A DNA stretch of 64,000 nucleotides from positions 23,726 to 87,725 of the forward strand of contig DAOTXP010000254.1 of the NCBI GenBank assembly GCA_034435275.1, written 5' to 3'. Positions 41,885-50,908 of the stretch are shown piece after piece; position 1 is the first letter of the stretch, and each line of letters begins with the position of its first letter. The notes under the pieces are model-generated. The model was not told where the DNA came from and searched no databases. It worked only from the letters and a program-made list of their open reading frames with translations. Source of the DNA: JBFMCC01 sp034435275. Its GTDB lineage: Bacteria; Chloroflexota; Anaerolineae; Anaerolineales; Villigracilaceae. The translations under genes and the position numbers were made by a program.

Positions 41885-43243
41885 ATGACGGACTACAAGA
41901 AAATTGACGCTTATCTCGAATCAAACCTGGACCGAAGCCTGGACGAACTCAAGAGGCTGGTCGCGCAACCGAGCATCTCTGCCCAAAACATCGGGCTCGC
42001 GGAGTGCGCCGCGCTCGTCGCGGATATGCTGCGGGCACGCGGTTTTACCGCGCAGATTCATTCGACCGATGGTTCGCCGGTCGTCACCGCCGAACGCAAG
42101 GGCAAGAGCGGTAAGACTCTGCTGTTCTACAATCATTATGATGTCCAACCGCCCGAGCCGCTCGAACTGTGGGAGACGCCGCCCTTCGAGCCCACCCTGC
42201 GCGACGGAAAACTCTACGGCCGCGGCGTGAGCGACGACAAGAGTCACATCACCGCCCGCCTGTTCGCGCTGGATGCGTTGCTCGAAGAATATGGTGAGTT
42301 GCCGTGCAATATCAAGTTCATCATCGAGGGGGAGGAAGAGACTGCCAGCGTTCACCTGAAGCAGTTCGTCCTCGACCACAAAGACCTGCTCCAAGCCGAC
42401 GCCTGTGTGTGGGAATTCGGCGGCGTGGATCACCGCGATATTCCAATTCAATACCTCGGCCTGCGCGGCATCTGTTACGTGGAACTCTCGGTGGATTTAC
42501 TAAGCACCGATGTCCATTCAGGGCTTGGCGGCAGTATCTTCCCCAACGCGGCCTGGCGATTGGTCTGGGCGCTCAACACCCTAAAAGGTACGGACGAGCG
42601 CATCCGCATCCCCGGCTTCTATGACGAGGTCAGACCCCCGTCCGCGCGCGACCGCGAACTGATGGCCGCGCTGCCAGATGTGACCGAGGAATACAAGTCG
42701 CGCTATGGCGTTCCGTATTTCATCAAAGGATTGAAGGGCGGTGTGGATTTAAAGATCGAAGAAGTCTTCTCCCCTACCTGCACCATCTGTGGTTTGACGG
42801 CTGGCTATCAGGGTCCCGGCCCCAAAACTGTTTTACCAGCCCGCGCCTCGGCCAAGGTGGACTTCCGCCTCATCCCCGATCAGGAGCCGAAAGACATTTT
42901 AAGGAAACTGCGCGCCCACCTGGACGCGGAGGGCTTCAGCGACGTGAAGATCAACGACCTCGGTGGCGACGCACCGGCGCGAACCGATCCCGACGACCCG
43001 TTTATCCAGATGGTAGTCGAGGCGGCGCGCGAAGTGTACGGCGTGCCGCAGCAAATCGTCCCGCTCAGCGGCGGATCGGGCCCCAGCCACCCGTTCGTGC
43101 ACGATCTCGGCCTGCCGGTCGCGACCGCGGGCCTGGGTTACCCTGACAATCGCATCCACGCGCCGAATGAAAATATCCGCATTGACTTGTATCTCAAGCA
43201 TGCGAAACATATGGCGAGGGTAGTGAGGGAGTTTGGAAAATAA
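41885..43243 (+). CDS. M20-family dipeptidase/metallopeptidase
   Basis: A 452-residue cytosolic enzyme, start ATG 41885 after AGAGGACAAC. It has the M20 di-zinc pattern: FYNHYDVQPPEP (His and catalytic Asp), GRGVSDDK (bridging Asp), EGEEETAS (catalytic Glu and metal Glu), EFGGVD (Asp), and a C-terminal GYPDNRIHAPNENI with the last His. The inserted dimerisation domain has DVHSGLGGSIFPN. It belongs to the carnosinase/CNDP-type peptidases that split dipeptides; the exact substrate is unknown. Confidence 0.93.
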   Translation: MTDYKKIDAYLESNLDRSLDELKRLVAQPSISAQNIGLAECAALVADMLRARGFTAQIHSTDGSPVVTAERKGKSGKTLLFYNHYDVQPPEPLELWETPPFEPTLRDGKLYGRGVSDDKSHITARLFALDALLEEYGELPCNIKFIIEGEEETASVHLKQFVLDHKDLLQADACVWEFGGVDHRDIPIQYLGLRGICYVELSVDLLSTDVHSGLGGSIFPNAAWRLVWALNTLKGTDERIRIPGFYDEVRPPSARDRELMAALPDVTEEYKSRYGVPYFIKGLKGGVDLKIEEVFSPTCTICGLTAGYQGPGPKTVLPARASAKVDFRLIPDQEPKDILRKLRAHLDAEGFSDVKINDLGGDAPARTDPDDPFIQMVVEAAREVYGVPQQIVPLSGGSGPSHPFVHDLGLPVATAGLGYPDNRIHAPNENIRIDLYLKHAKHMARVVREFGK

Positions 43244-43247
43244 GTAA

Positions 43248-45935
43248 ATGCACCGCTGGTTACGCTTCCGCCGCGACCTCGGCCTGCAACTGCTGGCCCT
43301 CTATCTCCTGCTGATCATCCCGTTCCTGTTGACCCTTTGGGTCTTCGACGGCCTGGTCGGACAGCGAATCCGCGCGGACGTGCAAACCAGCGACCTGGCC
43401 CTGGCGCAGGCCATCGCGCAGGAAACCGACCTCTCGATTGGCAACGCGCTCGATGTGGTGGCGGGACTGGCTCGCTATCCGGGCGTGATCGAAGCCGATG
43501 AACGGGAAATGGCGGGACTGTTCGACGCCATCCTGACCACCCATCCCAACGTTAATTTAGTCTATCGCCTCGGGGCCGACGGGATCATGCTGTATCACTA
43601 TCCCGAAGGCCCTACATCCACCGTCGGCACGGATTTTTCCTTCCGCGATTATTTCCAGCGCGCTTTGGGAACCCGCGATCCCCTCGTCTCACAGGGACGC
43701 ATCTCGCCCACGACGAACCAGGCGGTCGCGACCGCGGTTCAGTCGCTTTGGTCGCCTGAGGGAGATTTCCTCGGTCTCGTTGGTGCCAACGTCAAACTGG
43801 AAAGCCTAAGCGAAACGCTCTCGGCCATCTCCTCCGAACACCAGTCCGAGACCGGCTTCCAGGTGGTGATACTCGACTCGGCGGGACAGATCATCGCCTT
43901 CCCCGACCCTGCCTTGTTGCTTCATTCCGCCGAAGAACTACTACCAAAGGATTATCTTTCGGGTTTCACAGGAGAAGTTCATTCACAGATTCTTCGCTCG
44001 CCCGAGGATGAAGAGCGGCTTTACACTCATACACATATCGAACGCATCAACTGGGAGGTGATCGTCAGCCGCCCGACAGCAGAGGCCTTCTCCACACAAA
44101 TCATTCTGCAGCGGATCGTGCTGGTGGCCGCGGCGACTTTTCTCCTGATCGGCCTGTTCTTCTGGGCGGCGCTCACCAACCGCGTCATCCAGCCCATCGA
44201 AAAACTTGCGCCGATCAGCGAAGCCATTGGGCTGAACCGGCCCATTCATGCAAAGGAGCGCGAGCGGCTGGTGAAGTTGTCCGCGCGCAGGGACCAGATC
44301 GGCCACCTGATTCGCAGTATCATGAAAATGGAGGATTCGATTGCAGAGCGCATGAAAGAGCAGGCCACGCTTCTCGAGACCAGCGCCGCCGTGATCTCCA
44401 CGCTCGAAGTCGAAACCGTGCTCAACCGCATCCTGGAGCAAATGGGACGCCTGCTGGCAATCCAGATGTATGCCATCATTCAATTGGACGAGAAGGAAGG
44501 CTCGTTCCGCATCCGCGCCAGCCGCGGACTTTCGCGGCAGTTCACCGAACAACTGGCGATTCAGCCCAGCGAGCCGGATTCGGTCACCATGCGCGCCCTG
44601 CACAGCGGCGAGCCCGTACAGGTAAGCGACACGGAAACCGATCCTTCCTACACCATCCGAAGGGCGCGCGCCCGCGCCGAAGGCTACCGCGCCCTCCTGG
44701 CCGTGCCGCTTAAATCCCAGCACGCGCCCCCCACCGCCCTGCTGGTCTTCCATCCCACACCGCACGTCTTCACGCAAAATGAAATCCAACTGCTGGTAAA
44801 CTTCGCCAACCACGCCGCCATGGCCATCGAGAACGCCATCCTGTTCGAACGCAGCGACATGCAGCTACAGGAACAGACCCGCCGCCTGGAATCCCTCGTC
44901 CAGTCACTGCACGACGGCTTGATCCTCAGCAACCTGATGGGAAAGGCCGTCTATGCCAATCGCCGCGTGGGCGCGATGGCAGGCCTTCAAGCGCATGAAC
45001 TGGCGGGAATGCCGGTCGGTCAAATTCTGACGCACATCCTGTCGCGCTCCAATGAAAGCGAAAAAGCGCGCAAAGCGGCGCAAAGAATTTACGAACGCGG
45101 CGGGGAGCAGACAGCGGAGATCTCGATCTTGGATGGAGGCAAGACCATCTACCTGCGCCTGGAAGCCTTTGACGTATCCGATTCGCGCGGCGACCTGATC
45201 GGGCGCGGCCTGCTCCTGCACGACATCACCGCCGACAGGGAGCTCGACCGCATGCGCGCCAGCCTGGTCTCCACGGTTTCGCACGAACTGCGGACTCCGC
45301 TGGCTTCGATCAAGGGCTACGCCACCACCCTGCTCGCCGAGGATGTGCAATGGGACCGCGAATCGCAGAACGAATTCCTGAAGATCATCTCGGACGAATC
45401 CGACCGCTTGAGCGAACTGGTCAACAACATCCTGGACCTTTCCCGGCTGGATGCGGGCGCGCTTCAATTGGAGCGCGTCAAGTGCGATATCGAGGAGACG
45501 ATTCACAAAGCGGCGAAGCGAGTCCGTTTGAACGGGAGCCGCTTCGAGGTCCAGATCGAGGCGGACCTGCCTGCGTTGTACGCCGATCCGCTTCGGCTGG
45601 AGGCTATCCTGCGAAATCTGTTCGAGAACGCGGTCAAATATGGCGGCGAGAATGTCGCGATCCGCATAGAGGTCGCGAGGCGGGATGGCAGCATTTTATT
45701 CCGCGTCTCCGATGACGGCCCGGGCATCCCGCCGGAAGAGAGCGCGCGCATTTTCGAAATGTTCTACCGCGTGGACGACAGGCTGTCGCGCTCGGCCGGC
45801 GGCGCCGGGCTGGGGCTGGCCATCTGTCAGGGTCTCGTGCATGCACACGGCGGCAGAATCTGGGTGGAACCACAGGAGAGAGGCGCGTGCATCGCGTTCT
45901 CGATCCCGACGGACAGGGAGCGTCATGAACATTAA
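43248..45935 (+). CDS. Membrane sensor histidine kinase Cache-HAMP-GAF-PAS-HisKA-HATPase
   Basis: The 895-residue protein has a first membrane helix (about 12-32), an extracellular Cache-type domain to about 285 (DLSIGNALDVVAGLARYPGV, FRDYFQRALGTRDPLVSQGR), a second helix (about 286-308), a HAMP-like segment, a GAF domain (about 385-545), a PAS domain (about 555-670), then HisKA with His679 (VSHELRTPLASIKGY) and HATPase_c (NLFENAVKYGG, DDGPGIPPEES, GGAGLGLAICQGL). Cache domains bind small nutrients such as amino acids. It overlaps the regulator gene by 11 nt; the pair precedes an amino-acid ABC transporter operon. Confidence 0.94.
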   Translation: MHRWLRFRRDLGLQLLALYLLLIIPFLLTLWVFDGLVGQRIRADVQTSDLALAQAIAQETDLSIGNALDVVAGLARYPGVIEADEREMAGLFDAILTTHPNVNLVYRLGADGIMLYHYPEGPTSTVGTDFSFRDYFQRALGTRDPLVSQGRISPTTNQAVATAVQSLWSPEGDFLGLVGANVKLESLSETLSAISSEHQSETGFQVVILDSAGQIIAFPDPALLLHSAEELLPKDYLSGFTGEVHSQILRSPEDEERLYTHTHIERINWEVIVSRPTAEAFSTQIILQRIVLVAAATFLLIGLFFWAALTNRVIQPIEKLAPISEAIGLNRPIHAKERERLVKLSARRDQIGHLIRSIMKMEDSIAERMKEQATLLETSAAVISTLEVETVLNRILEQMGRLLAIQMYAIIQLDEKEGSFRIRASRGLSRQFTEQLAIQPSEPDSVTMRALHSGEPVQVSDTETDPSYTIRRARARAEGYRALLAVPLKSQHAPPTALLVFHPTPHVFTQNEIQLLVNFANHAAMAIENAILFERSDMQLQEQTRRLESLVQSLHDGLILSNLMGKAVYANRRVGAMAGLQAHELAGMPVGQILTHILSRSNESEKARKAAQRIYERGGEQTAEISILDGGKTIYLRLEAFDVSDSRGDLIGRGLLLHDITADRELDRMRASLVSTVSHELRTPLASIKGYATTLLAEDVQWDRESQNEFLKIISDESDRLSELVNNILDLSRLDAGALQLERVKCDIEETIHKAAKRVRLNGSRFEVQIEADLPALYADPLRLEAILRNLFENAVKYGGENVAIRIEVARRDGSILFRVSDDGPGIPPEESARIFEMFYRVDDRLSRSAGGAGLGLAICQGLVHAHGGRIWVEPQERGACIAFSIPTDRERHEH

Positions 45936-46611
45936 CGTTTTAGTGGTGGACGACGAGAAGCCGCTGCGCGAATTCGTGCGGCGCAATCTCGAAGCGCGCG
46001 GGTATCGCGTGGTCTGCGCCGCCAACGGGCTGGAGGCGCTGGCGATCTTTGGGAACGAACCAGTAGATTTGATTATTCTTGACATCATGATGCCACACCT
46101 GGACGGGCTGGAAACGGCGCGCCGCATCCGCGCCGAGTCGCGCATCCCCATCATTATTCTGACCGCGATGGGTGACGAAGCCGACAAGGTGCGCGCCTTC
46201 GACCTGGGCGCGGATGATTACCTGACCAAGCCTTTCGGCGTGGGCGAACTGATGGGACGGATCAAAGCCGTCATGCGGCGCGCCCAATGGTCGGAACCCG
46301 CGTCCAACGAGGAACGCATCGCGCGCGGGGAGATTACGGTGGACATGTCGCGCCACGAGGTGTCTGTGCGCGGCCAGTTGGTGAACCTGACGCCCATCGA
46401 GTTCACCCTGCTCGTCTACCTGATGAGGCACGCGGGCAAGGTGCTGCCGCATCACGATATTCTGAAAAACGTCTGGGGACCGGAATACGGCAACGAGGTG
46501 GAGTATCTGCGCGTCTACATGGGGCGCCTGCGCCAGAAAGTGGAATCCGATCCGCTCAAACCGAAATACATTTTGACCGAGCGTGGAATTGGGTATCGGT
46601 TCGGGGAGTAA
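45925..46611 (+). CDS. OmpR-family response regulator (partner of the Cache kinase)
   Basis: A 228-residue regulator with receiver (phospho-acceptor Asp53 in ILDIMMPHLDG; Thr in ILTAMGD; Lys in YLTKPF) and a winged-helix Trans_reg_C domain (NLTPIEFTLLVYLMRHAGKVLPHHDIL, TERGIGYRFGE). Start ATG 45925, overlapping the kinase stop. The wing ends in the family-typical GYRF. The most likely target is the neighbouring transporter operon, whose promoter has an inverted repeat, but this is inference. Confidence 0.94.
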   Translation: MNINVLVVDDEKPLREFVRRNLEARGYRVVCAANGLEALAIFGNEPVDLIILDIMMPHLDGLETARRIRAESRIPIIILTAMGDEADKVRAFDLGADDYLTKPFGVGELMGRIKAVMRRAQWSEPASNEERIARGEITVDMSRHEVSVRGQLVNLTPIEFTLLVYLMRHAGKVLPHHDILKNVWGPEYGNEVEYLRVYMGRLRQKVESDPLKPKYILTERGIGYRFGE

Positions 46612-46696
46612 TTTTCCAAGGGCAGGGATGAATGAAATTTTACGGATTTTTTATTTAGCGCGCGCCTCCTTTTAGTCGTTTTTTGCGTTCGCCTTG

Positions 46697-46747
46697 TAGA
46701 ATGGAATCGGTTGCAGCGTCTCGCGACCTGCCCTATCGATTCCATTC
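46697..46747 (+). promoter_or_regulatory. Promoter/leader with an 11-bp inverted repeat upstream of the ABC transporter operon
   Basis: A TAGAAT box (46697-46702) overlaps GAATGGAATCG (46699-46709), which is repeated inverted as CGATTCCATTC at 46737-46747, just before the AAGGAGGAG ribosome-binding site. The arms could be an operator flanking the transcription start, or a hairpin if transcription begins upstream. Confidence 0.45.
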
Positions 46748-46767
46748 CCTTCAAGGAGGAGCAAGTT

Positions 46768-48096
46768 ATGAAACGCAAACTGTTCGTTCTCTTGTCCCTG
46801 CTGGCGCTTGCCAGTATCATTCTGGCGGCTTGCGGCCCCACACCCACCCCCGAGCCGGTCCAAACGGAGGCGCCGCAAGCAACCGAACCGCCGGTCGCGA
46901 CCGAGCCGCCAGTCGTGGAAAAGACGGTGGTAATCGGCTTTACATCCTCGCTCACGGGAGCGCAGGAGGTATCCTCGAAGCGACAGGTGGCGGGGCTCAA
47001 CCTGTGGATGCAGCAGGTGAACGACGCCGGAGGCATTCACCTGAGCGACGGCACAGTGGTCACATTCACCACCCAGACGTACGACGATGAATCCAACAAG
47101 GAGCGCGTCCAGGAACTGTACACCCGCCTGGTCACCGAGGACAACGCCGATTTCCTGATCAGCCCGTATTCCTCCGGCCTGGCCGCCGCAGCGTCTATCA
47201 TTGCGGAACAGAACGGCAAGATCATGATCACCGTCGGCGCCGCCGAGGATGACGCCTACAAGACCGGCAACACCAGCCTGTTCCAACTCTACACGCCCGG
47301 CAGTCAGTATCTCCTCAGCACGGTGGACATGCTGAAGACGCTCGACCCGGAAGCGAAAGTCGCCATTGTGCACGAGAACGACAAGTTCTCGACAGCGGTG
47401 GTGGACGGTCTCAGACCCTATCTGGAATCGCAGGGCTTCGAGATCGTTCTGGAGGAAGGCTACGCGTCCGACACGACCGACTTTGGCCCCGTCATCAATA
47501 AGATCGTCGAATCGGGAGCCACGGTTCTGCTGGGCGGCGGCCATTATCCCGATGGAAGTACCTTCGCCCGCCAGCTCTATGAACGCAAAGCGGGACTGAA
47601 ATTCATCTCCCTGCTGGTCGCTCCCGCCGACTCCAAATTCCCGGAATTGGGCGATGCCGCGCTTGGCGTGGCGACCTCCAGCCAGTGGGAACTCAAGGCC
47701 ACTCACACTCCCGAGGAAGCCGCTGCGCTTGGCAAGGAATGGTATGGCCCCACCGGCGAGGAATTTGCCGCCGCCTATGAAGCGGTCACAGGCGAAAAAC
47801 CCACCTATCACGTTGCGGGCGGATACGCCGCCGGACTCGTCCTGCAGAAAGCCATCGAAGACGCCGACTCGATCGACCCGGAGAAGGTGAAAGCGGCCCT
47901 GGAAGCCATGGACATCTTTACTTTCTGGGGCGGCGTTCATTTCGACACCTCGCCCGAAGCGCACGGATTACAGATCGGCCACACGATGGTCGTGGCTCAG
48001 TGGCAGAGGAACGATGCAGGCGAACTGGTACGCCAGGTGATCTGGCCTGCCGATGTAGCAGTCTCCGATCCGCTCTACCCCATTCCAGCGCCCTAA
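46768..48096 (+). CDS. Branched-chain amino-acid-type ABC transporter substrate-binding lipoprotein
   Basis: The 442-residue protein has a signal peptide with lipobox LAAC (Cys22), a Thr/Pro/Glu linker (about 23-55), and a periplasmic-binding domain of the LivJ type (VIGFTSSLTGAQEVSSKRQVAGLNLWMQQVNDAGG, the YDDESNKERVQELYTRLV repeat, then the PYSSGLAAAASIIAEQNGKIMITVGA cleft strand). Start ATG 46768 with AAGGAGGAG upstream. With the following four genes it forms a full importer. The ligand (branched-chain amino acid, or another amino acid, amide or urea) is not shown by sequence. Confidence 0.92.
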   Translation: MKRKLFVLLSLLALASIILAACGPTPTPEPVQTEAPQATEPPVATEPPVVEKTVVIGFTSSLTGAQEVSSKRQVAGLNLWMQQVNDAGGIHLSDGTVVTFTTQTYDDESNKERVQELYTRLVTEDNADFLISPYSSGLAAAASIIAEQNGKIMITVGAAEDDAYKTGNTSLFQLYTPGSQYLLSTVDMLKTLDPEAKVAIVHENDKFSTAVVDGLRPYLESQGFEIVLEEGYASDTTDFGPVINKIVESGATVLLGGGHYPDGSTFARQLYERKAGLKFISLLVAPADSKFPELGDAALGVATSSQWELKATHTPEEAAALGKEWYGPTGEEFAAAYEAVTGEKPTYHVAGGYAAGLVLQKAIEDADSIDPEKVKAALEAMDIFTFWGGVHFDTSPEAHGLQIGHTMVVAQWQRNDAGELVRQVIWPADVAVSDPLYPIPAP

Positions 48097-48113
48097 GGCC
48101 AGTCCATCCACTA

Positions 48114-48160
48114 GCAGGGGCAGGATCATCCTGAGCGAAGTCGAAGGAACCTGCCCCTGC
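48114..48160 (+). promoter_or_regulatory. Hairpin between the binding-protein gene and livH-like gene, loop holding a repeat
   Basis: GCAGGGGCAGG (48114-48124) pairs perfectly with CCTGCCCCTGC (48150-48160). The 25-nt loop contains CCTGAGCGAAGTCGAAGG, part of the interspersed repeat family. TTTAT follows. Position fits a partial terminator or mRNA-stabilising element that would give more binding protein than permease. Confidence 0.5.
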
Positions 48161-48182
48161 TTTATACGTACCGGGAGTTAGT

Positions 48183-49049
48183 ATGGAGCAAATCAACCTG
48201 TTATTGACTTCCCTGCCAGACGGAATTTTACTGGGATTTGTCTACGGACTGGCAGCCATGGGCCTGACCCTGATCTGGGGCGTCATGAATGTGATCAACC
48301 TGGCTCACGGCCCCATCATCGCGCTGGGCATGTTCAGCACTTTTTTCGTTTACAGCCGGCTGGGAATGAATCCCTACGCAGGCGTGATCCCGATTGCGAT
48401 TCTGGGGTTGCTGGTCGGCATCCTGATCTACGCAGTGGCGGTCCATCGCGTGATCAACGCCCCGCACCTTTCGTCGCTCCTGGCAACTTTCTCAGTAAAT
48501 ATGATCATCATCGGGTTGGGCACCGCCGCCCTGACCACTTCCCCTTATAACGTGGATTTCTCGGCAGGCAGCATCACGCTGGGCTCCACCACATTGCTGG
48601 GCACGCGCCTGATCGCCGCGCTGGTCACAATGCTTTTCACAGGAGGGTTGTATCTGTTTCTTTATCGAACTGCACCGGGTAAATTCATCCGCGCGGTGGC
48701 CAATAACCGTGCTGCGGCGGAACTGATGGGAATCCCATCCACGCGCATTCTGGCTCTCAGCTTCGGGCTGGGAACCATGCTGGCGGCCGTCTCCGGCGCG
48801 TTGATCGCTACTTTCTTTCCATTCAGCATCCTGGCCGGGGGCGGATACGAACTGAAGAGTTTCGTCATCGGCGTGCTGGGCGGACTCGGCAATCCCATTG
48901 GAGCCCTGTTCGGCGGCCTGATCCTTGGTATTCTGGAAGGGATCATCCCGGCCTTTATGGAATCTTCCTGGGTTCCAGTGATCGAGTTCGGTCTGTTCGT
49001 CGTCATCCTTTTGGTGCGCCCCAGCGGCTTGTTCGGAGTGAAAAAATGA
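48183..49049 (+). CDS. livH: Branched-chain amino-acid ABC transporter permease LivH
   Basis: A 288-residue permease with about eight membrane segments. Family motifs: GLAAMGLTLIWGVMNVINLAHG, the RAVANNRAAAELMGI coupling segment, and GGLGNPIGALFGGLILGILE. GGGAG precedes the ATG. Overlaps livM-type gene by 4 nt. It forms the channel half with LivM. Confidence 0.93.
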   Translation: MEQINLLLTSLPDGILLGFVYGLAAMGLTLIWGVMNVINLAHGPIIALGMFSTFFVYSRLGMNPYAGVIPIAILGLLVGILIYAVAVHRVINAPHLSSLLATFSVNMIIIGLGTAALTTSPYNVDFSAGSITLGSTTLLGTRLIAALVTMLFTGGLYLFLYRTAPGKFIRAVANNRAAAELMGIPSTRILALSFGLGTMLAAVSGALIATFFPFSILAGGGYELKSFVIGVLGGLGNPIGALFGGLILGILEGIIPAFMESSWVPVIEFGLFVVILLVRPSGLFGVKK

Positions 49050-50158
49050 AACTGTGGCATAGATACAACGGCTTGATTATTCCGGTGCTGGTGGTTGCCA
49101 TGCTGACCATCTGGCCTGTGATTACGGGCAGGCCCGCCAATCGCGAGAGCGCGTTCACGATCCTGAAGGCTGTGGCACTCGCCTCCAGCTTGAACATCCT
49201 GCTCGGATACACGGGCTACGTCAGCTTCGGCCACATTGTCTTTTACGGATTCGGCGGTTACATGGGCATCTACTTCCTGACCGAACACGGGTGGTCAATA
49301 TGGGCGTCCATGCTTGCAGGCGGAATTGCATCCGGTCTGCTCGCATTTCTGCTCGGTTCGGCCATCCTGCGGTTGCGCGGTGCCTATTTCGCGCTGGCAA
49401 CCATCGGCATCAACGAGGCCATGAAAGCGTTCATCAATAACTTCGACAAACTGGCGGAGGGCATGAGCCAATTGCTTGTGAAATTGGTGGAGAGCATGAG
49501 CCGGTTGCTTTTGAACCTTGGCGCCGGGGAGGCCTTTGTCGATTCTCTTGGCGAGACCTCTCTCAAAATCATAGACATCCTGATTCCGCGGCTCGGAGGG
49601 CCAACCGGCATTACGCTCAATTTCAGCGTGTACAAAGCCTATGGCGGCGCGGCAGAAGCACTGCAAATGTCATTTTACATTGGGGCCGGACTGGCGCTGC
49701 TGGCCCTCGTAATGAGTTACATTGTGCGCACTTCCAAGTTCGGCCTCGGCCTTCTCGCCATCCGCGAGAACGAAGACGCCGCCGAAGTGATGGGCGTTGT
49801 TACCCCCCGCGTCAAGACCTGGGCATACGTGCTCTCCGCCATCATCCCCGGCATGATTGGAGTACTGTTCTTCTTCAAAAACGGGAACGTCGAGCCGCAC
49901 GACGCGTTTCCGCTTCATGCCTCCATTGAATTGCTGGTCATGGTCATGCTCGGCGGGCAGGGGACGGTCCTCGGTCCGATCCTCGGCGCGTTCGCCTATC
50001 AGGGCATGCGCGGCTACCTGGTGACCAGCCCCGTCTTCAAGGACATCCAGCTCTCGGTTTCCGGCGCGCTACTGCTCATGATCGTGCTCTTCATTCCGGC
50101 CGGCGCAATCGGCTGGCTGCGCCATCGCATCCCGTCATTGAGGAGGGTGCTCGCATGA
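49046..50158 (+). CDS. livM: Branched-chain amino-acid ABC transporter permease LivM
   Basis: A 370-residue permease with LivM motifs GYVSFGHIVFYGFGGYMG, RLRGAYFALATIGINEA, LLAIRENEDAAEVMGV and MLGGQGTVLGPILGA. Between the middle helices (about 135-195) is an extra hydrophilic, helical segment not usual in LivM, of which 11 codons are tandemly duplicated (EGMSQLLVKLV then ESMSRLLLNLG). Otherwise the length fits. ATGA overlaps join it to livH and livG. Confidence 0.9.
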   Translation: MKLWHRYNGLIIPVLVVAMLTIWPVITGRPANRESAFTILKAVALASSLNILLGYTGYVSFGHIVFYGFGGYMGIYFLTEHGWSIWASMLAGGIASGLLAFLLGSAILRLRGAYFALATIGINEAMKAFINNFDKLAEGMSQLLVKLVESMSRLLLNLGAGEAFVDSLGETSLKIIDILIPRLGGPTGITLNFSVYKAYGGAAEALQMSFYIGAGLALLALVMSYIVRTSKFGLGLLAIRENEDAAEVMGVVTPRVKTWAYVLSAIIPGMIGVLFFFKNGNVEPHDAFPLHASIELLVMVMLGGQGTVLGPILGAFAYQGMRGYLVTSPVFKDIQLSVSGALLLMIVLFIPAGAIGWLRHRIPSLRRVLA

Positions 50159-50907
50159 CGATCCTGCTTTCCCTGCAAGGCGTGTCCAAACGCTTCGGCG
50201 GACTGCAAGCCCTGACCAGAGTCACCTTCGACCTGCCGAAGGGGCAGATCCTCGGGTTGATCGGTCCCAACGGCGCGGGCAAGACGACCCTCTTCAACGC
50301 GATCAACGGAGTGTATCCGCCCGAGGAAGGGCGCATCGTTTTCCGCAATAAAGATGTGACCCATGCCAAGCCCTATCACCATGCCCGCATGGGAATGGCG
50401 CGTACCCATCAGATTGTCCAACCCCTGAACGAACTGACGGTTCGCGAGAACGTGATGGCGGGCGCGTGCTTCGGACACGAGAATCATTCCCTCGGCCGCG
50501 CAGCGGAGATCGCCGCCGAGGTGCTGGAATTCATCGGGCTGGCGCCGCGCGCCGATCAACTGGCGGGCAGTCTCAACGTCGCGCAGAAGAAGCGCCTGGA
50601 AATGGCGCGGGCGCTGGCGGCGCGTCCATATCTGCTCCTGCTCGACGAGGTGCTGGCGGGCCTCAATCCCACCGAAATAGACGGCATGGTGCAAACCGTG
50701 TTGAAGATTCGCGAACAGGGCGTGACCATCCTGATGATCGAACACGTGATGAAGGCGGTGATGAACGTCTCCGACCGAATCATCGTGCTGGACTACGGCG
50801 AACAGATCGCGGAAGGGACTCCGCAGGAGGTCGCCAACAACCCGCGCGTGATCGAAGCCTATCTCGGCGACCCAAGACTTGCCGAAAGTTTAATGGAGGA
50901 GGCTTAA
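50155..50907 (+). CDS. livG: Branched-chain amino-acid ABC transporter ATPase LivG
   Basis: A 250-residue ATPase with Walker A GPNGAGKT at 37-44, the Q loop in TRTHQIVQ-like ARTHQIVQP, Walker B LLLLDEVLAGL and the H-loop IEH. The signature motif, usually LSYGQ or LSGGQ, reads LNVAQKKRLEMARAL, a mild divergence. The C-terminal RVIEAYLG is the LivG hallmark. One base separates it from livF. Confidence 0.92.
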   Translation: MTILLSLQGVSKRFGGLQALTRVTFDLPKGQILGLIGPNGAGKTTLFNAINGVYPPEEGRIVFRNKDVTHAKPYHHARMGMARTHQIVQPLNELTVRENVMAGACFGHENHSLGRAAEIAAEVLEFIGLAPRADQLAGSLNVAQKKRLEMARALAARPYLLLLDEVLAGLNPTEIDGMVQTVLKIREQGVTILMIEHVMKAVMNVSDRIIVLDYGEQIAEGTPQEVANNPRVIEAYLGDPRLAESLMEEA

Positions 50908-50908
50908 C

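Noticed and set aside
46672..47964. 430-codon - strand frame opposite the substrate-binding lipoprotein
   Set aside because: The + strand gene has a signal peptide, lipobox and ribosome-binding site; the antisense frame matches no family.
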